From Phytopseudomonas straminea (lineage in GTDB: Bacteria; Pseudomonadota; Gammaproteobacteria; Pseudomonadales; Pseudomonadaceae): 64,000 bases of DNA. The first letter of the stretch is position 1, and every line of letters begins with the position of its first letter. The stretch covers positions 62,001 to 126,000 of the forward strand of contig NZ_FOMO01000008.1 in assembly GCF_900112645.1 (NCBI RefSeq). Reading direction: 5' to 3'. Of the stretch, positions 36,529-44,575 are shown piece after piece. The notes beneath the pieces are model-generated. The model did not search any database and had not been told where the DNA came from. It saw only the letters and a program-made list of their open reading frames with translations. The position numbers and the translations under genes are program-made.

Positions 36529-37521
36529 TCAGGCGATCACCTGCCCGCCAGCCAGCGGCTTTCTGAGGGGCGTCGCTTCGCCCAGTGCACTGACCGAGTC
36601 GAGCCGCTCGACCTGCTCGGACGAAAGGTCGACGGCCAGCGAACCGAGGTTATCGGTAGCCTGCGCCAGGGAGCGCGGGCCGATGATCGGCACCGAGCCA
36701 TGGCTGCCAGCCCAGGCGATGGCGACCTGGCCTGGCGTGGCGCCCAGCTCCTCGGCGATGGCCAGCACCGTATCGAGAATCTGCGTGCGCTGTGGCGAGT
36801 TCTCGGCCTGGAACACCCGGCCGCCAAGTCCCTCGGCCCGGCCCTTCTCGCCCTGGCGATATTTGCCAGTGAGCATGCCGCCCCCCAGGGGCGACCAGGT
36901 CAGCATGCCCAGGCCCAGCGCCCGACAGGCCTGGAACAGGTCGGCCTCGGGGTCGCGGTGCACCAGGCTATGTTCGAACTGCGCGGCGGCGATGGGCAGC
37001 GCCCGCGTCAGCTCCGCCAGCGTGGCGATATGGGCGAGGCGCCAGGCCGGGAAGTTGGACAGCCCTGCGTAGAGGATCTTGCCGGCACGAGCCAGATCGT
37101 CGAACCCGCGGATCAGCTCCTCGGCCGGCGTCAGGCCATCGGGATGGTGCACCCAGTAAAGGTCGATGCGGTCGGTCTTCAGGCGTTTCAGGCTGGCCTC
37201 GACGGAGGCGACCATGGCCTTGCGGCTATTACCGGTCACCAGGCGGTTGGCGTTCGGCACTGCGCCGCTGGTGTACTTGCTGGCGAGCAGGAAATCCTCG
37301 CGGCGCCCTTGCAGCAGCGTGCCGAGCAGCGCTTCGGACTGGCCGAACTGATAGACGTCCGCCGTATCGATGAAATTGCCGCCGGCTTCGGCGTAGGCAT
37401 TGAAAATGCTCCTGCTGGTATCCGGGTCGGCGCCATGGCCCCAGCCCGTGCCGAAATTGCCCGTGCCTAGTGCCACCTTGGAAACCTGCAAGCCGGTATT
37501 GCCGAACGCTACGTATTTCAT
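36529..37521 (-). CDS. Aldo/keto reductase
   Basis: 330 residues from the ATG at 37521 with GGAG six bases upstream. AKR tetrad: Asp and Tyr in NFIDTADVYQFG, Lys in LLASKYTSG, His in YWVHHPDG. The ending SHGSVPIIGPRSLAQATDNL is the NADPH-binding C-terminal loop. Reduces carbonyls or lactaldehyde-type aldehydes. Third gene of the TetR-MaoC-AKR operon. Confidence 0.88.
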   Translation of the reverse strand: MKYVAFGNTGLQVSKVALGTGNFGTGWGHGADPDTSRSIFNAYAEAGGNFIDTADVYQFGQSEALLGTLLQGRREDFLLASKYTSGAVPNANRLVTGNSRKAMVASVEASLKRLKTDRIDLYWVHHPDGLTPAEELIRGFDDLARAGKILYAGLSNFPAWRLAHIATLAELTRALPIAAAQFEHSLVHRDPEADLFQACRALGLGMLTWSPLGGGMLTGKYRQGEKGRAEGLGGRVFQAENSPQRTQILDTVLAIAEELGATPGQVAIAWAGSHGSVPIIGPRSLAQATDNLGSLAVDLSSEQVERLDSVSALGEATPLRKPLAGGQVIA

Positions 37522-37570
37522 GGTCTGCTCCACTGTCATCATGCCGCCAGGCGGCCTAGGTCTATTGCGT

Positions 37571-38026
37571 TTACTGCGCGGGGCGCCGCGGTACAACCAA
37601 ATTACCTACGGAAACCTGTACGGGCTGATCGTGCTGATTCAGGGTGGTGGTGCGCAGCTTGACCAGGCCCTGGGTAGGTTTGCTCCTGGACGGCCGTACC
37701 TCCAGCACCTCGAGCTCGACCCGCAGCTCGTCACCGGGCCGCACCGGCAGTGGCCAGCGCAGTTCGTCGAAACCGGCGCCGATGATGCCGCCGGCCAGCT
37801 TCGGCTCGCAGTCCACCAGCAGGCGCATGGTCAGTGCCGCGGTATGCCAGCCACTGGCCGCCAGCGAGCCGAACAGCGAATCGCGCGCTGCTTCGTTATC
37901 GAGATGAAAGGGCTGCGGGTCGAACTCACGGGCAAAGGCCTTGATGGCATTTTCTTCAACGCGCGCTCGGGCGTTGCCCTTGAAGTGTTGCCCAGGAGCC
38001 AGGTCGTCGAGGTAATAAAGGGTCAT
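37571..38026 (-). CDS. MaoC-like hot-dog dehydratase
   Basis: 151 residues from the ATG at 38026 (GGAGG site). Motif AFAREFDPQPFHLDNEAARD with the catalytic Asp/His pair, then GWHTAALTMRLLVD. It follows the TetR gene by 49 bases and precedes the AKR gene by 49 bases. Likely acts on an acyl-CoA, perhaps from fatty or branched acids. Confidence 0.83.
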   Translation of the reverse strand: MTLYYLDDLAPGQHFKGNARARVEENAIKAFAREFDPQPFHLDNEAARDSLFGSLAASGWHTAALTMRLLVDCEPKLAGGIIGAGFDELRWPLPVRPGDELRVELEVLEVRPSRSKPTQGLVKLRTTTLNQHDQPVQVSVGNLVVPRRPAQ

Positions 38027-38075
38027 TTCTGCCTCCGTTTCTGGTCGTCGCCGTCGCGACGGCCAGGTGATGAAT

Positions 38076-38642
38076 TCACTTCGTCGCCGCCAAGATCTGC
38101 GTGTGGCAAACGCTGAGAATTTCGTCGGCCAGTGGCGAGTCATCCGGGCAGGCCCGCGACAGCAAGATGGCGCCGACAGCCTGGGCGAGCTGGCCGATCA
38201 ACCTGGCACGCTGCTCTTGGCTCACATCACCATCCGCTGAAGCTTCGTTACGCCCCAGCGTTGCCAACAAGCTGTCGATACCGTCGGCAAAGATCGCTTT
38301 GAGATTCTCCGGCTGGCGCGCCGCATCGCCGCCAAGCGCGGCGAGCGTGCAACCGGCATCGCGAGAATCACGGTGCTGGCGCGACACGTAAAGATCGAAG
38401 AATTGCGCGGCGTCTACCGCCTGGGTGCGCTCGAGCGTTTTCGAAATACCGCAAGCCGCGGACTCGGCCATCAAATCGGCCTTGGAGCCAAAGTGCTTGT
38501 AGAAGCCGCCATGGGTGAAGCCGGCCGCAGCCATCAGATCGGCCACGCCGACGCCGTCATAGCCGCGCTCACGGAACAGGTGCGATGCCGTATCCACGAT
38601 CAGCGCACGGTTCGCCTGGGCCTGGGCTTTGCTCACTCGCAT
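38076..38642 (-). CDS. TetR-family transcriptional regulator
   Basis: 188 residues. HTH near residues 30-50 (GVADLMAAAGFTHGGFYKHF). The C-terminal ligand domain contains the TLAALGGDAARQPENLKAIF segment common in the AcrR/AcuR-type pseudomonad regulators. The start lies 170 bases from the divergent SDR gene, and inverted repeats are present in that gap, so it probably represses itself, the MaoC-AKR pair and the SDR-SDR-OYE genes. Confidence 0.88.
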   Translation of the reverse strand: MRVSKAQAQANRALIVDTASHLFRERGYDGVGVADLMAAAGFTHGGFYKHFGSKADLMAESAACGISKTLERTQAVDAAQFFDLYVSRQHRDSRDAGCTLAALGGDAARQPENLKAIFADGIDSLLATLGRNEASADGDVSQEQRARLIGQLAQAVGAILLSRACPDDSPLADEILSVCHTQILAATK

Positions 38643-38684
38643 GAGGTGATGCCTCCTGAAGTCCTGTCGATTAGCTGAGAGCTA

Positions 38685-38735
38685 CTATACATAGATGTCG
38701 ACCATAATCAAAAAACATTGACATAAAAGATTATG
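38685..38735. promoter_or_regulatory. Candidate TetR operator(s) in the TetR/SDR gap
   Basis: Overlapping palindromes CTATACATAG (38685-38694) and ACATAGATGT (38689-38698), plus an inverted repeat CATAATC (38703-38709) and GATTATG (38729-38735). They lie between the divergent genes in an AT-rich stretch. Confidence 0.4.
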
Positions 38736-38812
38736 AGCATCATCTTAAAGCGTGCCGACGCCATCGTCGTTAACTGGCATCGACGCCCCACTCCGCTATC
38801 GAGCAGGTCACC

Positions 38813-39613
38813 ATGAGCCAACTCTCTACCGTACTTATCACCGGCGCTTCGTCCGGTATCGGCGCCGTTTACGCGCAACGCTTCGCACAGCGTGGTCATG
38901 ACCTGGTGCTGGTCGCTCGCGATCAGGCGCGCCTGGAATCGCTGGCCAGCCGGCTGCGCGCCGAACATGGCGTAGCCGTGGATATTCTGCGCGCCGACCT
39001 GAGCCAGGCCGATGACACCCGGCTCGTCGAAAAACGGCTGCGTGAGGATGCGCGCATCGGCGTGCTGATCAACAACGCAGGCATCGCGCAATCGGGCAGC
39101 TTCGTGGAGCAGGCAGGAGACGCAATCGAGCGGCTGATCACCCTCAACACCACTGCCCTGGCCCGCCTGGCCAACGCCATTGCGCCGCGCCTGGCGCAGG
39201 CCGGTGGTGGCAGCATCGTCAATATCGGCTCGGTGGTCGGCCTGGCGCCGGAACTGGGCATGACTGTCTACGGCGCCAGCAAGGCCTTCGTGCTGTTCCT
39301 GTCCCAGGGGCTGAGCCTGGAGCTGAACCCCAAGGGCGTCTATGTACAGGCGGTGCTGCCGGCGGCCACCCGCACCGAAATCTGGGAACGTGCCGGCATG
39401 GACATCAACGCCATCGCGGAACTGATGGACGTCAACGAGTTGGTGGATGCCGCACTGGTGGGCTTCGACAAACGCGAGGCGGTGACCATTCCTCCCCTGC
39501 ATGACGACGCTGCCTGGGACAAACTCAACAGCGCCCGCCAGGCCCTGCTCAGCGGCATCAAGCAATCCCAGGCGGCTGAGCGCTATCGCCCGGCCGACGC
39601 GCAGCGAGGCTAA
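38813..39613 (+). CDS. SDR-family oxidoreductase
   Basis: 266 residues. NAD(P) motif TGASSGIGAVYA, NNAG motif, and catalytic Ser-Tyr-Lys in NIGSVVGLAPELGMTVYGAS then K. The N-terminal residues after the motif (RGHDLVLVARDQARLESLAS) match the YqjQ/DltE-like SDRs. First gene of the rightward group SDR-SDR-OYE. Confidence 0.88.
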   Translation: MSQLSTVLITGASSGIGAVYAQRFAQRGHDLVLVARDQARLESLASRLRAEHGVAVDILRADLSQADDTRLVEKRLREDARIGVLINNAGIAQSGSFVEQAGDAIERLITLNTTALARLANAIAPRLAQAGGGSIVNIGSVVGLAPELGMTVYGASKAFVLFLSQGLSLELNPKGVYVQAVLPAATRTEIWERAGMDINAIAELMDVNELVDAALVGFDKREAVTIPPLHDDAAWDKLNSARQALLSGIKQSQAAERYRPADAQRG

Positions 39614-39617
39614 GACC

Positions 39618-40406
39618 ATGCCATCGAATCAAGGCACCTGGGTGCTTATCAGCGGCGCCTCGAGTGGCCTCGGCGAGGAGTTCGCCAGGCAATACGCGGC
39701 AGCTGGCCATAACCTGATACTCGTGGCCCGGCGATTGGAACGGCTCGAAGAACTGGCAGACTCCCTGCGCCAGCAACATCGCATCGACGTGCTGGTCGAG
39801 CAGGTAGACCTCGCCGACATCGCAGCCGTGAACCGCTTGCATCAACGGTTGACTGAAGAACGGGGCATCGAGGTCGATGTGCTGATCAACAACGCAGGCC
39901 ATGGTTTGCAGGGGCCATTTCTGGGCAGCCAACCTGAGGCGGCCCTGTCGATGATCCAGTTGGACATTGCCAGCCTCACCGTCATGACCCACCTCTTCGG
40001 CCAGGACATGCGCCGCCGCAAGCGCGGCAAAATCCTGCAGGTTTCCAGCATTCTCGCCTACCAGGGCGTCGAGAGTTTTGCGGTCTACTCGGCGGCCAAG
40101 GCCTACGTGCTGCGCTTCAGCGAAGCACTGCACCGGGAATTCAAACACGACGGCGTGACCGTCACCGCACTATGCCCGGGCCTGACCGACACCGGCTTCG
40201 CCAGTGCCGCACGCCAGCGCATCACGCCCACCCTCAAGGGGCTGATGATGAAAACTCCGCCAGTGGTGCGCGCCGGTATTCGCGCCATGAATAACGGCCG
40301 TATCAGCATCGTGCCTAGTGTTGCCAACAAGCTGAACGTCGTGTTCATGTGGGTAACCCCGCGCTGGCTTCATCAGGCCGTCCTGGCCCGAATAATGACC
40401 GCCTGA
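39618..40406 (+). CDS. SDR-family oxidoreductase
   Basis: 262 residues from the ATG at 39618, four bases after the previous stop. Motifs ISGASSGLGEEFA, NNAGHGLQG and Ser-Tyr-Lys in VSSILAYQGVESFAVYSAAK. It resembles the previous SDR in layout and could be a diverged duplicate. The C-terminal part contains an SDR_a-like hydrophobic tail. Confidence 0.88.
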   Translation: MPSNQGTWVLISGASSGLGEEFARQYAAAGHNLILVARRLERLEELADSLRQQHRIDVLVEQVDLADIAAVNRLHQRLTEERGIEVDVLINNAGHGLQGPFLGSQPEAALSMIQLDIASLTVMTHLFGQDMRRRKRGKILQVSSILAYQGVESFAVYSAAKAYVLRFSEALHREFKHDGVTVTALCPGLTDTGFASAARQRITPTLKGLMMKTPPVVRAGIRAMNNGRISIVPSVANKLNVVFMWVTPRWLHQAVLARIMTA

Positions 40407-40511
40407 TCGAGAGACTGATTGCCTGTTCGATAGCCAGATGCCGCCCCGGTATTTCCCAATTTGCAGAGCCGCTGACAATCCAGCGGCCAGCGACCCTCTG
40501 ATGGAGTTTTT

Positions 40512-41615
40512 ATGTCCGACGACGTTCTGTTCAGCCCCTTCACGCTAAAGGGCCTGGAGCTTGCCAACCGCATCGTCATGGCGCCGATGACCCGCGCCAT
40601 GGCTCCGGAAGGCATCCCCGGCCCGCAACATGCCGAGTACTACCGCCGCCGCGCGGCTGGCGGTGTCGGCCTGATTCTTACCGAGGGCACGGTGATCGAC
40701 CGCCCGGCCTCGCGCAACATGCCGGGCATCCCCTTCTTCCACGGCGATGCGGCGCTGGCCGGCTGGGCTGAAGTGGCAAAGGCCGTGCATGCCGCAGGCG
40801 GGCGTATCGGGCCGCAGATCTGGCACACCGGTTCGACCCGTGGCCAGGGCGGCTGGGAGCCTGAAGCACCGGTCGAGAGCCCATCCGGGCTGGTAGCGCC
40901 AGATGATCCGCGCGGCACGGCGATGAGTCTGGAAGATATCGCCGACACCGTGGCCGCCTTCGCCAAGGCCGCTGCCGATGCCAAGCGCCTGGGCTTCGAT
41001 ACCGTGGAACTGCATGGCGCTCACGGCTACCTGATCGATCAGTTCTTCTGGCCCGGCACCAACACCCGCACCGATGCATTCGGCGGTGCGACCATCGCCG
41101 AGCGCTCGCGCTTCGCGGCCGAAGCGGTACGCGCCGTGCGCGCGGCCGTAGGTGCGGACTTCCCGCTGATCCTGCGCGTCAGCCAGTGGAAGCAACAGGA
41201 CTATGCCGCGCGTCTGGCCACCTCGCCCGAACAGATGAGCGAATGGCTGGCGCCGCTGGTGGATGCCGGCGCGGACATCCTGCATTGCTCGCAGCGACGT
41301 TTCTGGGAACCGGAATTCCCGGAAATCGACGGTACCGAAGGGCTCAACTTCGCTGGCTGGGCGAAGAAACTCACTGGCGCGGCAACCATCAGCGTCGGCT
41401 CGGTCGGCCTGGATGGCGACTTCTTCGGCGCGTTCGGCGGCAAGGGTTCCGGCGCCGCGGTGCTGGATAACCTGCACTTGCGCATGGAGCGTGAGGAGTT
41501 CGACCTGATCGCCGTCGGCCGCGTGCTGATCTCCGATGCCGGGTGGGCCAACAAGGTCCGCAAGGGCGAGCCGCTGCCGGGCTTCGACGCGGCCGATCTG
41601 GCCAAGCTGGCCTGA
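40512..41615 (+). CDS. Old Yellow Enzyme-family NADH:flavin oxidoreductase
   Basis: 367 residues, FMN barrel. Motifs: NRIVMAPMTRAMAPEGI at the start, active-site His168-x-x-His171 with Tyr173 (ELHGAHGYLIDQFF), and a C-terminal EEFDLIAVGRVLISD phosphate-binding loop. The HxxH form differs from the HxxN of the nemA copy at 57318. Reduces activated alkenes or xenobiotics. Third gene of the SDR-SDR-OYE set. A terminator follows at 41642. Confidence 0.88.
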   Translation: MSDDVLFSPFTLKGLELANRIVMAPMTRAMAPEGIPGPQHAEYYRRRAAGGVGLILTEGTVIDRPASRNMPGIPFFHGDAALAGWAEVAKAVHAAGGRIGPQIWHTGSTRGQGGWEPEAPVESPSGLVAPDDPRGTAMSLEDIADTVAAFAKAAADAKRLGFDTVELHGAHGYLIDQFFWPGTNTRTDAFGGATIAERSRFAAEAVRAVRAAVGADFPLILRVSQWKQQDYAARLATSPEQMSEWLAPLVDAGADILHCSQRRFWEPEFPEIDGTEGLNFAGWAKKLTGAATISVGSVGLDGDFFGAFGGKGSGAAVLDNLHLRMEREEFDLIAVGRVLISDAGWANKVRKGEPLPGFDAADLAKLA

Positions 41616-41641
41616 CGACCAGGCTGCATTGCTCAAGAAAA

Positions 41642-41667
41642 CGCGAGCACAGAGCTCGCGTTTTTTT
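41642..41667 (+). terminator. Rho-independent terminator
   Basis: CGCGAGC (41642-41648) and GCTCGCG (41654-41660) followed by seven T. Ends the SDR-SDR-OYE genes. Confidence 0.9.
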
Positions 41668-41691
41668 ATTCTGGCGGGCTATCGCCCGCCT

Positions 41692-42231
41692 CTACTGCTC
41701 CTCATCACGCAGCTGTGCGCTCAACTGGTCGCAACTGGCGGACCAGTCGCTCAGCCACTGCGGCAATGGCGGCGATTGCTCGGGCAAGCGCAGTTCGGCG
41801 GCGAATTCGCCCGGCAACACGTTGCCTTTAGGCCCACGAAGCAGCCCACGCATGATCACCACGCCAACCACACGCCCGCCCTTGATGAAGCGATGCTCCA
41901 TGAAGCTCCACTTGTCATCCCAACCCAGCATGCGGGAGTGAACTTCGAAGGCTTCGAACAGCTTCAGCTCACGGCGAAACTTGCCCCACACGTCACCGAC
42001 GATGGGCAACGCACGATGGCGCAGCGCCACCCGGAATGCACCACTGCGCAATACGTAATCCATGCGCCCGACATCGGCGAGGGTGAAGTAGCGGCCGTTG
42101 GTGACATGACGATTGAAGTCCAGATCCAGCGGCCACACGCGCATGCGCACCACGGTGGTGTCGAACGCCGAAACTGGTTTGCGCCAGGGGCGGCGCAAGA
42201 GCATCAGGAAGAGGCGAAACCAGAGATTCAT
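41692..42231 (-). CDS. Them6-like acyl-CoA thioesterase (hot-dog fold)
   Basis: 179 residues. The 4HBT hot-dog signature is DLDFNRHVTNGRYFTLADVG, and the basic N-terminus (MNLWFRLFLMLLRRPWRK) suggests membrane contact. Such proteins hydrolyse acyl-CoAs. No operon partner. Confidence 0.8.
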   Translation of the reverse strand: MNLWFRLFLMLLRRPWRKPVSAFDTTVVRMRVWPLDLDFNRHVTNGRYFTLADVGRMDYVLRSGAFRVALRHRALPIVGDVWGKFRRELKLFEAFEVHSRMLGWDDKWSFMEHRFIKGGRVVGVVIMRGLLRGPKGNVLPGEFAAELRLPEQSPPLPQWLSDWSASCDQLSAQLRDEEQ

Positions 42232-42346
42232 ACAGGTACGGCCGGTAGCAGCGAAAGGCTTTCACTGTATACGGCGGGTGAGCGGGCGAGGTAGCTGCGA
42301 AGCGGCCGTTTCGCACGGGGTTTGTGCCTCGCTGGCAGCGGTTCAG

Positions 42347-42622
42347 CTACTTAGATGCGTTATCAGCGTTCTCGACGAATGGATCGGTTGGCGTGAATAC
42401 GGTCTGCCCGTCCCGCTCGAGCAGCCGCTTGAGCTGGGCGATGAAGTCCAGCATCACCGCTTGCACGAGGGCACCGTTGCCCAGTTGTGACGTACTCAGG
42501 TGCCGTTGCCCCAGGCATTGTCCGTCGTTGGATATCGCCTTGAAGCAGATGCCGGTGGGACAATGCTCGAGTTCGAGCTGGCAGCCGGTTTCCGTCATGA
42601 ATCTGCTGATGTAATTGTCCAT
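42347..42622 (-). CDS. Small conserved hypothetical protein
   Basis: 91 residues from the ATG at 42622 (MDNYISRFMTETGCQLELEH). Start is uncertain: the only GAGG lies one base before this ATG, and in-frame starts further upstream at 42643 (ATG) and 42673 (GTG) have no ribosome site. Cys-containing motif EHCPTGICFKAIS. No family recognised. Confidence 0.55.
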   Translation of the reverse strand: MDNYISRFMTETGCQLELEHCPTGICFKAISNDGQCLGQRHLSTSQLGNGALVQAVMLDFIAQLKRLLERDGQTVFTPTDPFVENADNASK

Positions 42623-42732
42623 ACCTCTGTGAGGCGGATACATGCAGAACAGTTCGTATAGTCTTGCGACCACTCGTCCGGGGCATCAAGAATGGCCGCG
42701 AAGCGCCAATTAGACGCGCACGGCCACTCGTC

Positions 42733-44337
42733 TCAGCTCACACCGGTAGGCCCGTCGATGACCTGACGCACCTTGCGCGCCAACTCGTTGGGCACGTAGG
42801 GCTTGGAGATCACATCAAACTCGCTGCCACCGGCATCGGTGCGCTCCAGCGAGTTCTCCGCGTAGCCTGTGGTCAGCAGCACCTTGAGGCCCGGTTTGCG
42901 GCGGCGTGCTTCACGCGCCAGCATCACGCCATTCATGCCGCCGGGCATGATCAGGTCGGTGAATAGCAGGTCGTACTCGGCCACATCCAGACGCAGCAGC
43001 GCTTCGCGAGCATTCAGGGCGATGTCGGTGACATAGCCATAATCCTCGAGCACCATGCGCGCGAGGTCCGCCACATCCGGGCGGTCCTCGACCACCAAAA
43101 CGCGCTCGGTTCCGTTTCGCTCATTAGTGCGCTCCTTCGCCGGGCTGTGGATCACCTGGCTGTCGTCGGCCGGGAAGTACAGGCGCAACGTAGTACCCAC
43201 GCCCTCCTCCGAATAGATGCGCACGGCGCCGCCAGATTGCTTGACGAAACCGTAGACCATCGACAAGCCAAGCCCGGAACCCTTGCCTTCATCCTTGGTG
43301 GTAAAGAATGGATCCATCACCCGGCTGCTCACGCCTTCGGACATGCCCATGCCGTTATCGGTGATCGCCACGCTGACATATCGGCCCGGCATCAACCCGT
43401 CATAGGACATGCTGCCCAGTTCTTCGACCCTGACGTTCTTGGTTTCGATATGCACCACGGGCTGGTCGCGACCTTCAAGCGCGTCGCGGGCGTTGATCAG
43501 GATGTTGAGAAACGCGACCTCGGCCTGAGTGGGGTCGATGCGGCAATTCCATAGGCTCTTGTCCAGGGTCAGACGCAGATTCGCATTGCCCAGCGTGCGT
43601 TCGCCCAACTCTTTAAAGCCGCTGATCATCCCGTTGAGGTTCAGTACCCGGCCTTCGAGCTTCTGCTTGCGCGAGAACGCCAGCAGCTGCTGGGTCAGCG
43701 TGGCTGCGCGGTCCGCGGCGTTGCGCGCGTTGTTCACGCAGCGCAGGATGCGATCGACGTCGTATTGAGGCTTGCTGGCAGTTCGTTCGAGCACTTCCAG
43801 GTAGCCGATCATCACCTGCAGCAGGTTGTTGAAGTCGTGGGCGATGCCACCGGTCAGCTGGCCCAGGGCCTCCATCTTCTGCGCCTGGCGCAACCCTTCC
43901 TCGGCGTCGCGGCGGCGGCTGATGTCCAACTGCGAGGCGAAGAAATAGATCAGCTCGCCGGCATCGTTGTATACCGGGGAGATAAACAGCGCGTTCCAGA
44001 AGGTCGAGCCATCCTTGCGGTAGTTGATCAGCTCAACCGAGATCTCCTGGCGTTTGGTAATGGCCTCCCGCACCTGGGCGACCACCGAGCGGTCGGTTTC
44101 CGCGCCCTGCAGAAAGCGGCAGTTCTGGCCGACGATTTCCTCGACCTCATAGCCGGTCATTTCCAGAAAGGCGTTATTGGCGAAGATGATCGGGTTATCG
44201 GGACGGTTGGGATCGGTCACGATCATCGGCATGCGGGTGGTTTCCACCGCTGCGAAGAAGATGTTCTTCCCCGAGCCGGAAATGTCGCCCGACGAGGCGT
44301 TGTCGACCCGGAAATCGTGCTTGCCACCTGTTGGCAT
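42733..44337 (-). CDS. LOV-domain blue-light hybrid histidine kinase
   Basis: 534 residues from the ATG at 44337, seven bases after an AGGT site. The LOV (PAS) domain has GQNCRFLQGAETDRS with Cys73, the flavin-adduct cysteine, so blue-light sensing is predicted. Then HisKA with His167 (GGIAHDFNNLLQ), a HATPase domain with DPFFTTKDEGKGSGLGLSMV, and a C-terminal receiver with Asp461 (LFTDLIMPGG). The same architecture is known from Pseudomonas syringae LOV kinases. It is divergent from a four-PAS hybrid kinase. Confidence 0.93.
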   Translation of the reverse strand: MPTGGKHDFRVDNASSGDISGSGKNIFFAAVETTRMPMIVTDPNRPDNPIIFANNAFLEMTGYEVEEIVGQNCRFLQGAETDRSVVAQVREAITKRQEISVELINYRKDGSTFWNALFISPVYNDAGELIYFFASQLDISRRRDAEEGLRQAQKMEALGQLTGGIAHDFNNLLQVMIGYLEVLERTASKPQYDVDRILRCVNNARNAADRAATLTQQLLAFSRKQKLEGRVLNLNGMISGFKELGERTLGNANLRLTLDKSLWNCRIDPTQAEVAFLNILINARDALEGRDQPVVHIETKNVRVEELGSMSYDGLMPGRYVSVAITDNGMGMSEGVSSRVMDPFFTTKDEGKGSGLGLSMVYGFVKQSGGAVRIYSEEGVGTTLRLYFPADDSQVIHSPAKERTNERNGTERVLVVEDRPDVADLARMVLEDYGYVTDIALNAREALLRLDVAEYDLLFTDLIMPGGMNGVMLAREARRRKPGLKVLLTTGYAENSLERTDAGGSEFDVISKPYVPNELARKVRQVIDGPTGVS

Positions 44338-44575
44338 CGGCTTACCTATAGCGTTGCTGGCGGGGCCGATTGAACAAGCCCCTGTAGGTGATTCGAGCAA
44401 CAGCGCCTTGAGAAGTTCTACAAGCAATGCGAGCTGTACAAGCCTGAAGCAAGGATGCCGAAGGATTACGGTAGAAAGCTCGCAAATTCCATGAACAATC
44501 GTGGCAAATGCTGCTGGGTTTGCCGCTCCCGCTCAGGCACACTGGGCGCCGACCCGCACCGCAGCAAGGTGTCCC

